Source of the DNA: Pseudarthrobacter sp. PS3-L1
GTDB lineage: Bacteria > Actinomycetota > Actinomycetes > Actinomycetales > Micrococcaceae
NCBI RefSeq assembly: GCF_030063285.1
Contig: NZ_JASISU010000002.1
Coordinates: 310,001 to 374,000 of the forward strand
Direction of reading: 5' to 3'
Length of the DNA: 64,000 nucleotides
Each line of letters starts with the position of its first letter. Within the stretch, counting starts at the first letter, position 1. The notes beneath the pieces were generated by a model. It worked only from the letters and a program-made list of their open reading frames with translations. It had not been told where the DNA came from and searched no databases. Shown one piece after another: positions 39,302 to 48,400 of this stretch. A program made the translations under genes and the position numbers.

Positions 39302-40264
39302 TCAGTCGGAGACGGTGAACTTCCTGGTATCCGAGTGGAGCTGCCTGCCGCTGTCCTCAGGGTCGACATCTGATACCCGGAGGTCGTAGCTGCCAGGTTC
39401 CAGGGACAGCGAAAGCGAGAAAAGCCCAGGATTCTCACTGGTATTGGCAGCAAGGGTCTCGCCACTGAGGTAGGTGGTGGATTCCCCGCCTTCATCCTTC
39501 CGCAGGAGCTGCCAGCTCAGGAGCCCACCTGGGGTAGTGCTCCGCCCACTGATCTTGACGCTGCCATTGGGCAGGGCACTGCCCTCCTGTGGATCAATAA
39601 TCCAGACCGGCGCTACCAATGCGGCGTTCCTGGACATCGGCTCACCGAGTTTCACGTGGTCAAAGGCCATGAAGTCCGTGTGCCCGTCAACGAGGACAAC
39701 CACCTGGATCGCAACTCCTGCGTCAATGAGTCCTGAGCTGGCTCCGGCTGCCGACGCTGTGTAGACGAGTTGCTGGACGGCCCGGGCAGCCATATCGGCA
39801 TCAAGGGTGCTGTTGAAGGCATCATCAGAAACGTCCACGGTGATGACATTGCGTCCTGAGATTGAGGTTGCAAGCTTTTTTGGATTCTGCCACGGCGTAA
39901 AAAAGTCCGGGTCAAGGGGAGATTCGGACATCATGGCCCGCAGTGCGCGAGTTACCTGGTTTTCCTCCTCGGGGACGTCCCTGAACTCGCGGTACAGAAA
40001 AGTGTTGTCATCGCTCCGTCCAATCCAGTAAACAGGAGCCTGCGTTGCGGATTCAGTGGTTTCAAGCGGTGCGCTGGTGGCCTGAACCTGAGGAGAAGTC
40101 ATGGCGATCGATGGGCCGGAAATGGACTCGGCGCTCTGCGTATCAGCAACACAGCCGGTCATGACCAATGAAAGCGGGGCTGCGAGCAGGACCAAAGCCC
40201 ACCGGGTACGCAGCGGAATATCATGAAGAACGTAACGTGGCTTGGCGCCGAAACTACTGCCCAT
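39302..40264 (-). CDS. GerMN / Gmad2 domain lipoprotein
   Basis: Predicted exported lipoprotein of 320 residues. A signal peptide (WALVLLAAPLSLVMTGC) ends with the lipobox cysteine at residue 38. A GerMN-type domain covers about residues 75-190 (ITVDVSDDAFNSTLDADMAARAVQQLV given in part: VDVSDDAFNS, AARAVQQLVYTA). It is followed by a Gmad2-type immunoglobulin-like domain (VWIIDPQEGSALPNGSVKISG near 210-230). Such proteins bind cell-wall or outer-surface partners, but no specific role is established. ATG 40264 has AAAGGA upstream; the frame extends to 40282. Confidence 0.85.
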   Translation of the reverse strand: MGSSFGAKPRYVLHDIPLRTRWALVLLAAPLSLVMTGCVADTQSAESISGPSIAMTSPQVQATSAPLETTESATQAPVYWIGRSDDNTFLYREFRDVPEEENQVTRALRAMMSESPLDPDFFTPWQNPKKLATSISGRNVITVDVSDDAFNSTLDADMAARAVQQLVYTASAAGASSGLIDAGVAIQVVVLVDGHTDFMAFDHVKLGEPMSRNAALVAPVWIIDPQEGSALPNGSVKISGRSTTPGGLLSWQLLRKDEGGESTTYLSGETLAANTSENPGLFSLSLSLEPGSYDLRVSDVDPEDSGRQLHSDTRKFTVSD

Positions 40265-40282
40265 CGTGATGATCCTTTCCAT

Positions 40283-40708
40283 TAGCTGCAGTCCTATAGC
40301 GGCCCTCGTGTTTGCGCACGTCGGGGTGCTTATCTGACGGTTTTCACCGGGGATCGCGTCCGGCTAACCAATTCCCACATTCCAGCATTGCACAGACCAG
40401 GGGCACGGCACCCTGCTGATCAACCGGTTGTGCAGAACTGCAACTGGAACGATATATGGCCGAGACATAGCTGATACACAACAGGCACTGCTGGGCTTCG
40501 AATGGAGTTCGGGCCGGGCCCGGTCCACCCACCGGTCGGGGACATGCTGCTTGCCGTAGAATGGGAACGAGTTGCGGCCTGCTGAAGCAGCCGAACGGGC
40601 CAACCGGATTACGTACGTCCCGGGGACGCCACGCACGGGGCCAATCCCGGCGAAGCATCGACCAGACTGAGCTACCCGGAGGGAACCACAGGCCATCAGG
40701 CCGGCACC
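40283..40708. other. 426-base intergenic region before phoH
   Basis: Divergent gap between the lipoprotein and phoH. TAGAAT at 40557-40562 could be a -10 element, giving a phoH 5' leader of about 140 bases. GGAGGG at 40678-40683 is a strong ribosome-site-like sequence, but it lies 25 bases before the phoH ATG with a short GGCC-atca-GGCC stem between. I see no RNA gene or credible ORF. Confidence 0.5.
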
Positions 40709-41797
40709 ATGACTGATTCAGCAAGCAGCAAGCGGCGGTCCACCCAGTCGGGTGGCAAGGGCAGCGAATTCCCGCACAGCCTTCCAGGTCTTCGCACCGA
40801 AGTGGTTGTGTTCGACAATTCGGACCAGATGGTGCAGTCTCTTGGGAGCCAAGATGAGGCCCTGCGGTTCATTGAAAGCCAATTTCCGGGCGTCGATTTC
40901 CATGCCCGAGGCAATGAACTGTCCCTGACGGGTCCCGCGGGCGACATTCCCCGCATCATGCGGCTGCTCCAGGAGGTACGGGGCCTCGTGGCCAGGGGAA
41001 CAGTGATCAGCCCTGCCGTCCTTGAGCAGCTTGTTGCACTGCTGCGCACACAGTCCGTGCAGAACCCAGTGGACGTGCTCACCCATGACATCCTCTCCAG
41101 CAGGGGCCGGACTATCCGCCCCAAGACGCTGAACCAGAAGACCTATGTTGATTCGATTGATGAAAACACCATCATTTTCGGAATCGGTCCCGCGGGCACC
41201 GGGAAAACGTATCTTGCGGTCGCAAAAGCCGTGCAGGCGCTGCAGCAGAAGGAAGTCAGCCGCATCATCCTGACTCGGCCAGCCGTCGAGGCGGGAGAAC
41301 GGCTTGGCTTCCTGCCCGGTACGCTGAGCGACAAGATCGATCCGTACCTGCGGCCGCTCTACGATGCGCTGCACGACATGATGGATCCTGAAACCATCCC
41401 TCGGCTGATGGCAGCGGGCACCATTGAGGTGGCTCCGCTTGCCTATATGCGAGGACGGACCCTGAACGACGCCTTCATCATTCTTGATGAGGCACAGAAC
41501 ACGACGCCGGAGCAGATGAAGATGTTCCTCACCCGGTTGGGCTTTGGGTCCAAGATGGTCGTCACTGGGGACGTCACCCAGGTGGATCTTCCGGTTGGAA
41601 CCAAGTCGGGGCTCCGGATTGTCGAAGACATTCTCTCGGGCGTCAACGACATCAGTTTTTCGGTCCTTGATTCTGCAGACGTTGTCAGGCACAGGCTCGT
41701 GGGCGACATTGTCAACGCTTACAGTTCGTGGGACGACGTCCAGCGCCGACGAGCCGAAAAACACCGATCCACCACCACGGGAGCACCTCCGGCATGA
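40709..41797 (+). CDS. phoH: PhoH-like ATPase
   Basis: Cytosolic P-loop ATPase of 362 residues, linked to RNA metabolism by its constant pairing with ybeY. The Walker A GIGPAGTGKTYLA lies near residues 156-168 and Walker B FIILDEAQNTTPEQM near 256-270. LGFGSKMVVTGD near 277-288 completes the core. An N-terminal KH-like region (VVVFDNSDQMVQSLGSQDEA given in part: DNSDQMVQSLG) precedes it. The stop overlaps the ybeY ATG (ATGA). Confidence 0.95.
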   Translation: MTDSASSKRRSTQSGGKGSEFPHSLPGLRTEVVVFDNSDQMVQSLGSQDEALRFIESQFPGVDFHARGNELSLTGPAGDIPRIMRLLQEVRGLVARGTVISPAVLEQLVALLRTQSVQNPVDVLTHDILSSRGRTIRPKTLNQKTYVDSIDENTIIFGIGPAGTGKTYLAVAKAVQALQQKEVSRIILTRPAVEAGERLGFLPGTLSDKIDPYLRPLYDALHDMMDPETIPRLMAAGTIEVAPLAYMRGRTLNDAFIILDEAQNTTPEQMKMFLTRLGFGSKMVVTGDVTQVDLPVGTKSGLRIVEDILSGVNDISFSVLDSADVVRHRLVGDIVNAYSSWDDVQRRRAEKHRSTTTGAPPA

Positions 41798-42267
41798 GCA
41801 TCGAAGTCAACAACGAATCTGGCGTTAGCGTGGATGAGGCAGAACTGGTTAGCCTGTCCCGCTACGTCCTGGAGCAGCTGTATATCCACCCCCAGGCGGA
41901 GCTGTCGATCCTGCTCGTCGATGAAACGGCCATGGAAAAGCTCCATGTAGAACTCATGGACGAACCCGGTGCAACGGATGTCCTCTCCGTCCCCATGGAT
42001 GAGCTCATCCCCGGTACCCCGGGACGGCCAACGCCACAGGGCATCCTTGGCGATATTGCTGTTTGCCCGCAGGTTGCAGAGGTCCAGGCGAAGGCTGCAG
42101 GCCACGGGTTGCAGGACGAGATGCTCCTACTGACCACTCATGGTCTCCTCCACCTGCTTGGCTACGACCACGCAGAACCGGCCGAAAAGGACGAAATGTT
42201 CGCCCTGCAGCGTGAACTCCTCACGGGTTTCACCGGTAAAGAGGCGCCTGCTGAGACCATCCAGTGA
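41794..42267 (+). CDS. ybeY: Endoribonuclease YbeY (rRNA maturation)
   Basis: Single-strand endoribonuclease of 157 residues acting in 16S rRNA 3' maturation and ribosome quality control. The zinc signature H-x3-H-x5-H is intact in THGLLHLLGYDH near residues 115-126. ATG 41794 overlaps the phoH stop and is preferred over the in-frame start at 41728. Its own stop overlaps the next GTG (GTGA). phoH-ybeY-corC-era is the conserved order. Confidence 0.95.
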   Translation: MSIEVNNESGVSVDEAELVSLSRYVLEQLYIHPQAELSILLVDETAMEKLHVELMDEPGATDVLSVPMDELIPGTPGRPTPQGILGDIAVCPQVAEVQAKAAGHGLQDEMLLLTTHGLLHLLGYDHAEPAEKDEMFALQRELLTGFTGKEAPAETIQ

Positions 42268-43595
42268 CCTCAGCTGTTCTTGTCTGCATGGCGTTGGCTT
42301 TCCTGGCCACAGCCGCTGTGCTCACGGCTGCTGAGGCGGCGTTCAACTTCCTGCCGCGCCATGACGCCGTTGACGCAGCGGCTGGGGCCCGGGGCAAAGC
42401 GATGCGACGCATCCTTGCAGAGCCCGTCGCCCATATCCGCGCGCTTCGTTTTTGGCGCGTCTGGTTCGAAATGGCTTCCGCTGTTGCGGTTGCAGTCCTG
42501 TTGCACAGCCTTCTGGATAGCGTGTGGCTTGCAGGTCTGGCCGCAACGGGCATCATGGCCGTGGTGGGTTTTGTCATTGTGGGAGTTTCTCCACGCCAGT
42601 TCGGTCGTCTCCACTCGACCGGCGTCGTCCGCTTCACCGCACCGCTGTTGAGTTCGCTGACCCTCATCCTTGGACCGGTTCCCCGTTGGCTTGTGGCACT
42701 GGGAAGTGCAGTGGCTCCGGGTGCACCGGTAGGGGACGACGCGTTTTTCAGCGAGCAGGAGTTCCGGGAATTTGTTGACCGGGCGTCAGAATCAGATGTC
42801 CTTGAGGACAATGAGGCAGAGATGATCCAGTCTGTCTTCGACTTCGGCGATACATTGGTTCGCGCGGTTATGGTTCCACGAACAGATATTGTCAGCATCG
42901 ATTCGGGATCAAGCCTCTCGGACGCAATGTCCCTCTTTCTTCGGTCGGGGTATTCGCGGATCCCTGTGATCGGCGAGAACACGGACCACATCCTTGGCAT
43001 TGTCTACCTGAAAGATGTCGCAGCAGTCATTCACGGCATGGCCCCGGGCGGCACTGCACCCGCTGTCGATCCACTGGCGCGTGAGGTTCGGTACGTCCCC
43101 GAATCAAAACCGGTCAGCGACCTCCTCAAGGAACTACAGAAGGAGTCAACCCATGTGGCGATAGTCATCGATGAATATGGTGGCACTGCCGGGTTGGTCA
43201 CGCTTGAGGATCTGATTGAGGAAATCGTCGGTGAGATCGTGGATGAATACGATACAGAGAGTGCCGAGGCGGTAGCGCTCGACGGCGGAAGTTTCCGGGT
43301 CAGTGCCCGGATGAGTATCGACGATCTTGGTGAGTTGTTCGACGTCGAACTCGACGATGACGAGGTGGACACCGTTGGTGGACTGCTTGCGAAGTCGTTG
43401 GGACGAGTGCCGATTGTAGGGAGCGCCGTTGAGGTCGATGGCATCAGCCTCCGCGCCGAACGCCTTGAGGGACGCAGAAACAGGGTCAGCCATATTATTG
43501 CGGCGCCCCTCGCAAAGACAGACACTGACATAGACGGCCTTATCGAAAAGCCAGCATCAACCCAGCAGGGAGTTCCACGTGAGCAAGAAGTCTAA
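42264..43595 (+). CDS. CNNM/CorC-type transporter protein (hemolysin family)
   Basis: Membrane protein of 443 residues. A CNNM-like N-terminal region has three to four helices (AVLVCMALAFLATAAVLTAA at residues 4-23; WFEMASAVAVAVLLHSLL near 67-84; LAGLAATGIMAVVGFVIVGV near 89-108). Two CBS domains follow near 205-330 (VMVPRTDIVSID; VAIVIDEYGGTAGLVTLEDL), then a CorC/HlyC C-terminal domain. Family members are implicated in magnesium or cobalt efflux. It overlaps era by 17 bases. Confidence 0.92.
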   Translation: MTSAVLVCMALAFLATAAVLTAAEAAFNFLPRHDAVDAAAGARGKAMRRILAEPVAHIRALRFWRVWFEMASAVAVAVLLHSLLDSVWLAGLAATGIMAVVGFVIVGVSPRQFGRLHSTGVVRFTAPLLSSLTLILGPVPRWLVALGSAVAPGAPVGDDAFFSEQEFREFVDRASESDVLEDNEAEMIQSVFDFGDTLVRAVMVPRTDIVSIDSGSSLSDAMSLFLRSGYSRIPVIGENTDHILGIVYLKDVAAVIHGMAPGGTAPAVDPLAREVRYVPESKPVSDLLKELQKESTHVAIVIDEYGGTAGLVTLEDLIEEIVGEIVDEYDTESAEAVALDGGSFRVSARMSIDDLGELFDVELDDDEVDTVGGLLAKSLGRVPIVGSAVEVDGISLRAERLEGRRNRVSHIIAAPLAKTDTDIDGLIEKPASTQQGVPREQEV

Positions 43596-44538
43596 ATCAT
43601 CGGCACCGGAAGATTTTGGCGGGTATCGCGCCGGGTTCGCCAGCCTTGTGGGCCGACCCAACGCCGGCAAATCCACGTTGACCAACGCGTTGGTGGGCAA
43701 AAAAGTCGCGATCACGTCGGCCAAGCCGCAAACAACGCGACATACCATTCGTGGCATTGTGCACCGTGATGACGCCCAGTTGATCCTGGTAGACACCCCG
43801 GGGCTGCACCGGCCGCGGACCCTTCTGGGAAAGCGCCTCAACGATCTTGTAGCTGACACTCTGGCAGGGGTTGATGCGATTGGATTCTGCCTCCCGGCCA
43901 ACGAGAAAATCGGTCCCGGAGACAAATTCATCGCTGCCCAGCTGGCTGCAGTCGGCAACAAGCCGATCATTGCGATCGTCACCAAGACAGACCTTGTGGA
44001 TCGGCAGGCACTGACCGAACAGTTGCTGGCTGTTGCGGCGCTTGGCCGCGATGTTCTCGGTGAGGAAGGCTGGCGCGACATTGTGCCAGTCTCCGCCGCG
44101 GACGGTTTCCAGGTCACCACTGTGGCCGACGTGCTGATCAGCCACATGCCGCCGTCGCCAGTCCTCTACCCGGATGGCGAACTGACTGATGAGCCGGAGG
44201 CAATCATGGTTGCTGAACTCATCAGGGAAGCGGCCCTGGAGGGTGTCCGGGATGAGCTGCCCCACTCACTGGCAGTAGTTGTTGATGAAATGGTGCCGAG
44301 GGCTGGCAGGCCGGATGACAATCCGCTGCTTGATGTCCGGGTCAACCTTTACGTAGAACGGCCCTCCCAGAAAGCCATCATCATTGGCAAGGGCGGCAGC
44401 CGACTCCGTGATGTGGGGACCACAGCCAGGATCGGGATAGAGGCGCTGCTCGGAACCAGGGTTTACCTGGATCTCCACGTCAAGGTTGCGAAGGACTGGC
44501 AGCGAGATCCGAAACAGCTGGTCAAGCTGGGTTTCTAG
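43579..44538 (+). CDS. era: GTPase Era
   Basis: Essential GTPase of 319 residues that binds 16S rRNA and assists 30S assembly. The G1 motif GRPNAGKSTLTN lies near residues 22-33, G3 DTPGL near 73-77, and G4 TKTD near 135-138. A C-terminal KH domain contains IIIGKGGSRLRDVG near 270-283. GTG 43579 lies inside the corC 3' end. Together with YbeY and RsmE encoded nearby it forms a ribosome-maturation group. Confidence 0.97.
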   Translation: MSKKSKSSAPEDFGGYRAGFASLVGRPNAGKSTLTNALVGKKVAITSAKPQTTRHTIRGIVHRDDAQLILVDTPGLHRPRTLLGKRLNDLVADTLAGVDAIGFCLPANEKIGPGDKFIAAQLAAVGNKPIIAIVTKTDLVDRQALTEQLLAVAALGRDVLGEEGWRDIVPVSAADGFQVTTVADVLISHMPPSPVLYPDGELTDEPEAIMVAELIREAALEGVRDELPHSLAVVVDEMVPRAGRPDDNPLLDVRVNLYVERPSQKAIIIGKGGSRLRDVGTTARIGIEALLGTRVYLDLHVKVAKDWQRDPKQLVKLGF

Positions 44539-44631
44539 GCGGTTCGCTGGCCCTGCCATGAGGTTGTGGGGCAATTTCCCAGCCAACGCATCTATGCTGG
44601 TCCGGATTTATTTTTAGAGGAAGGCACACAC

Positions 44632-46191
44632 GTGGGGCAAGGCCGCGACGACAACGCACAGGAGAACCGTCAGGTTCATCCGCAGGGCACTGCTGCCAGG
44701 CACACGGACACCACCGCAGTAGGCGGTGCGCGGCACCTTGGATCGCAGCGCCGGTTTCCACGGTGGGCGAAGGTGGTCTCGCTTGCGTTAGCTGTGGTTC
44801 TCGTTGGGGGTTTCGGCGTCGCTGGATACTGGGTCCTCAGGCTCCAGGGCAACATCACGACTGCGCCCCTCAGCGCCGGGAACGGAAACAAGGGTGGCGG
44901 AGCAAACGATTCCTCAGACAGGATGCAGATCTTGATCCTGGGGTCGGATACCCGCGACGGAAAAAACTCCGAATACGGCGGTGATGAGTCAACTGGTTAT
45001 GGCCAGTCGGATGTCATGATGCTGATGGACATCTCAGCGGACAACAAGCGCGTCAGCGTCGTCAGCTTCCCCCGTGACCTGCTGGTCGATGTTCCGGCCT
45101 GCACGGATGCTGCCACAGGGCAGCAGTTTCCGGCTCGATCTGGTGCAATGATCAATTCAGCCATGGCCGAAGCCGGGATTGGGTGTGCGGTGGACACCGT
45201 GAATGCCCTCACCGGACTGGAAGTGGACCACTTCATGATGGCTGACTTTAATGCCGTCAAGGAATTGTCCAGCGCTGTCGGTGGCGTGGACGTGTGTGTC
45301 AGCGACGCCGTCTATGACCCGGATTCCCGTTTGCGCCTTCCCAAGGGAACATCGGCCGTCCAGGGTGAGACGGCACTTGCTTTCCTTCGCACCCGCCACG
45401 CCTTTGAAGACGGCGGCGACCTGGGGCGCATCAAGGCGCAGCAGGGTTTCCTCTCATCCCTGACGCGTAAAATCAAGGATGACGGCACACTGTCCAATCC
45501 GGCAAAGGTCCTGAACATTGCCGACGTCGTTACGCGCAACCTGACCCTGGATGAGGGCTTCGCGTCGGTACCTTCCCTGGTAACGGTAGGCAACAGACTC
45601 AAGGATATTGATGTCAGCAAGGTTGCCTTCGTGGCAGTCCCGACACAGGCAGCCGTGAGCGATCCCAACCGGCTGGAGCTGGCGCAGCCGGCGGCTGGCC
45701 AGCTGTTTTCGGCACTTCGGTCCGATCTTGATCTGACGAATCCCTCCGCAGAACCCACAGGTGCACCCGAACCCTCCGCGGCTCCGAGTACCCCAGCGGC
45801 AGCACCGTACGACAAGTCATTACAGCCAGTTTCGGTCGCCAATGGAACAGGTGTACCAGGCCGTGCCGAGGAGATCATCGCGGCATTGGCCGGTGGCGGC
45901 TTTGTGCAGGCCAGTGTGCTGCAAGCAGCGCCGGTCGAGCAGACATTTGTGTATTACGGCCCCGAGTTCGCCGATGTTGCGGCCGATGTTGCGGCCCAGC
46001 TTGGTGTCCCCGCAACACAGGTTGCCCAAGCAACCGGAGTGGTGGGCGTCCAGGTGTACCTCGGTACTGATTTTGTCTCCGGAACCACCTATGGAGCTAC
46101 CAGCGTGCCGCCGGACGTGGTCAACCAGACAGCCGAGGACTCCACGTGTCAAAACGTGAACCCCCTGTATATCGACACCGGTGGGAACTAG
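44632..46191 (+). CDS. LytR-CpsA-Psr family cell-wall glycopolymer ligase
   Basis: Membrane-anchored enzyme of 519 residues predicted to transfer glycopolymers to peptidoglycan. One N-terminal helix (VVSLALAVVLVGGFGVAGYWVL near residues 46-67) is followed by the LCP domain, with ILILGSDTRD near 101-110, VVSFPRDLLVDVP near 143-155, and FLRTRH near 250-255 (catalytic Arg/Asp set). A Pro/Ala-rich linker then leads to a LytR_C domain (PVSVANGTGVPGRAEEI near 401-417). GTG 44632 has GAGGAAGG upstream; the earlier GTG 44566 is less likely. Confidence 0.92.
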   Translation: MGQGRDDNAQENRQVHPQGTAARHTDTTAVGGARHLGSQRRFPRWAKVVSLALAVVLVGGFGVAGYWVLRLQGNITTAPLSAGNGNKGGGANDSSDRMQILILGSDTRDGKNSEYGGDESTGYGQSDVMMLMDISADNKRVSVVSFPRDLLVDVPACTDAATGQQFPARSGAMINSAMAEAGIGCAVDTVNALTGLEVDHFMMADFNAVKELSSAVGGVDVCVSDAVYDPDSRLRLPKGTSAVQGETALAFLRTRHAFEDGGDLGRIKAQQGFLSSLTRKIKDDGTLSNPAKVLNIADVVTRNLTLDEGFASVPSLVTVGNRLKDIDVSKVAFVAVPTQAAVSDPNRLELAQPAAGQLFSALRSDLDLTNPSAEPTGAPEPSAAPSTPAAAPYDKSLQPVSVANGTGVPGRAEEIIAALAGGGFVQASVLQAAPVEQTFVYYGPEFADVAADVAAQLGVPATQVAQATGVVGVQVYLGTDFVSGTTYGATSVPPDVVNQTAEDSTCQNVNPLYIDTGGN

Positions 46192-46206
46192 GCCAAAAAA
46201 CTAAGC

Positions 46207-46239
46207 GGCGGCGCCGGGCATGGTGTGCCCGGCGCCGCC
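46207..46239 (-). terminator. Terminator between the LCP gene and pepO
   Basis: 14-pair GC-rich stem (46207-46220 with 46226-46239), loop TGGTG. A run of six A at 46195-46200 becomes a T-run on the minus strand, so it best terminates pepO. It may also serve the LCP gene. Confidence 0.75.
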
Positions 46240-46266
46240 TAGTCATCTAGGGTGCTGCGCCTCCTG

Positions 46267-48219
46267 CTACCAGATACTGACGCGTTCCTCCGGAGAGAGC
46301 CACATGGCGTCATTCTCAGAGACGTCGAAGGCAGCGTGGAAGGCATCCAGGTTCTTGGCTATGGCATTGGTACGGAACTCATTGGGGGAGTGCGGGTCGG
46401 TAGCCAAACGGCGGATCGCTTCTTCGCCACGGATGACCTGGCGCCAGCCAGCTGCCCATGAGGCAAAGAACCGCTGTTTGCCTGAGAGGCCGTCAAGGAT
46501 CTCTGGCTCGCTTCCCTCCAGACTCAGCTGATATGCCTTGTAACTGATGGTCAGTCCACCGAGGTCACCAATGTTTTCTCCCAGCGTCAACTCGCCATTA
46601 ACAGTGTGCCCGGGGGCAGCAGAGGGAGAGAGCTGGTTAAATTGGGACACGAGGCGGGCAGTTAAGGCGTCAAAGGCTTGTCGGTCACTGCTTGTCCACC
46701 AGTTGCGAAGAGCCCCGCTGCCATCAAACTGTGAGCCCTTGTCATCAAAGCCGTGGCCAATTTCATGGCCAATAACCGCGCCAATTCCGCCGTAGTTCAC
46801 GGCATCGTCTGCGTCTGCGGTGAAGAAGGGCGGTTGGAGAATGGCAGCCGGAAAGACAATCTCATTCAGCATGGGGTGGTAGTAGGCGTTGACCGTCTGC
46901 GGTGTCATCAGCCATTTGTTGCGGTCTACCGGCTTGCCAATCTCTGCCAGGCTCCTGTTGACGTCCGCATTGTGCGCACGTTCAACATTTCCGATCAGGT
47001 CTGTGGGGTCCATCATGACATCGGAGTAGTCAATCCACTCATCCGGGAAGCCAATCTTCGGCCGGAAGGCATCAAGCTTGCGCAACGCTTCGACCTTGGT
47101 CTCGGCGCTCATCCACTCCAGTCCAGAGATACTTTCGCGATACGCTTCGATCAGGTTGCCAACCAGTGACTGCATGCGGTCGCGATGGGATGCGGGGAAG
47201 TGCTCTGCGACGTAGATCTGACCCACGGCTTCGCCCAACGCGTCCTCGACGATTGCTACACCGCGCTTCCAGCGGTCCTTGTTTTTGGGAGTGCCGCTGA
47301 GCGTCGTTCCATAGAAAGCGAAGTGCCTGTCAACAAATTGTGAACTCAGGTATGGAGCAGCGGAAGCAACAACCCTTAGGGCCAGCCACTCACGCCAGGT
47401 GGACAGGGGCTCGGATGCGAGGAGCTGTGCGAGGCCGCTGAAGAAGTCCGGAGTGCTGACCACAACATCCCCACGCAGTTCAGCATCGATCGAAGCGGCA
47501 GTGAACCACTGTTCAAAGAGCGGGAATAGTGCCGCGAGCTCGTCTGAGCTTTTCAGGTTGTACGTTTTCTGGGGGTCACGCATGCTGACCTTGTCCCAGT
47601 GCTTGCCCGCGAGGGAGATTTCAAGTTCCACAATTCGGCTGGCGGCGCCCGCTGCATCGGCTAGGCCAGCCAACTCCAGAATGTCAGCGATGTAGGTACG
47701 GTAGGCGCTCAGAATGTCCGAGAATTTTTCGTCCCGATAATAGGACTCATCAGGCAGCCCCAGACCGCCCTGGCCAACATAGAGCAGGACTCGCTCGGGG
47801 TTGCCGGCGTCAGGTGCGGGGTAGACGCTGAAAAGACCGGCAACGCCAGATCTGAAGAAACGTCCCGTCAGGGCAACCAGTGCATTGATGTCAGCAGCAG
47901 CAGCCACGTCCGCCAGACGTCCTTGGATGGGATCGAGTCCCAGCTCCTGGACCCTTTCTTCATCCATGAAGCTGGTGAACAGGTCTCCGATTTTCCGCTC
48001 AATCACTGTTCCGGAGGCGCCCCGCTGCGCTGACTCGGTAATGATGTCGCGGACTGCGGCCTCTGAGGCGTCGCGCAGTGTGGTGAATGTTCCCTCAAGG
48101 GCCCTGTCATCCGGTATGACTGTTGCATCCAGCCACGTCCCGTTGACATGCTTGTAGAGATCATCCTGGGGCCGTACCCCGTGGTCGAAAGTGGAGAGAT
48201 CGATTCCCGATGTGGTCAC
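46267..48219 (-). CDS. pepO: M13 family metallopeptidase (neprilysin/PepO-like)
   Basis: Zinc endopeptidase of 650 residues acting on short peptides. The zinc site HEIGH lies at residues 485-489 in VIGHEIGHGFDD, and the third ligand region ENIGDLGG starts near 548. N-terminal M13 segments are present (ENL-like FMDEERV; LNEIVFPAAILQPPFF near 451-466). No signal peptide or membrane helix is seen, so it is probably cytosolic, as in other actinobacteria. GTG 48219 follows AAGGAGC. Divergent from the leuA leader region. Confidence 0.93.
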   Translation of the reverse strand: MTTSGIDLSTFDHGVRPQDDLYKHVNGTWLDATVIPDDRALEGTFTTLRDASEAAVRDIITESAQRGASGTVIERKIGDLFTSFMDEERVQELGLDPIQGRLADVAAAADINALVALTGRFFRSGVAGLFSVYPAPDAGNPERVLLYVGQGGLGLPDESYYRDEKFSDILSAYRTYIADILELAGLADAAGAASRIVELEISLAGKHWDKVSMRDPQKTYNLKSSDELAALFPLFEQWFTAASIDAELRGDVVVSTPDFFSGLAQLLASEPLSTWREWLALRVVASAAPYLSSQFVDRHFAFYGTTLSGTPKNKDRWKRGVAIVEDALGEAVGQIYVAEHFPASHRDRMQSLVGNLIEAYRESISGLEWMSAETKVEALRKLDAFRPKIGFPDEWIDYSDVMMDPTDLIGNVERAHNADVNRSLAEIGKPVDRNKWLMTPQTVNAYYHPMLNEIVFPAAILQPPFFTADADDAVNYGGIGAVIGHEIGHGFDDKGSQFDGSGALRNWWTSSDRQAFDALTARLVSQFNQLSPSAAPGHTVNGELTLGENIGDLGGLTISYKAYQLSLEGSEPEILDGLSGKQRFFASWAAGWRQVIRGEEAIRRLATDPHSPNEFRTNAIAKNLDAFHAAFDVSENDAMWLSPEERVSIW

Positions 48220-48334
48220 TGGTGCTCCTTGACTCGTTGGCAGACCATGCCTATCGACGCTGGGGAGCTCCGCGGGCCATGTCTGCCTGGTGGACAGTGC
48301 GGGATTGCCGCCCTTTCATCTTACGCACGCGTGC

Positions 48335-48340
48335 TACTCT
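48335..48340 (+). promoter_or_regulatory. Candidate -10 element of leuA
   Basis: TACTCT ends 6 bases before the GTG of the leucine-rich leader ORF, placing the transcription start at about that GTG (leaderless). No convincing -35 is seen. Spacing is identical to that at leuS. Confidence 0.45.
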
Positions 48341-48346
48341 CAAACT

Positions 48347-48400
48347 GTGCGCGCAGAACTGCTTCTTCTTAGTTGCCGCGGCGAGGCCACAGACGCTTAA
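48347..48400 (+). CDS. leuA leader peptide (leucine-rich, 17 aa)
   Basis: Short ORF with sequence MRAELLLLSCRGEATDA, four Leu codons in a row (CTG CTT CTT CTT, 48359-48370), starting at GTG 48347. Leucine-rich leader ORFs before leuA are known in actinobacteria. The codons just after the Leu run (48376-48386) form one arm of an 11-pair stem with 48415-48425, so ribosome position controls folding. It has no Shine-Dalgarno site and is probably translated from a leaderless transcript. Confidence 0.75.
   Translation: MRAELLLLSCRGEATDA

Noticed and set aside
40283-40708. RNase P RNA, SRP RNA or tmRNA in the phoH gap
   Set aside because: None of the conserved core sequences of these RNAs is present on either strand.
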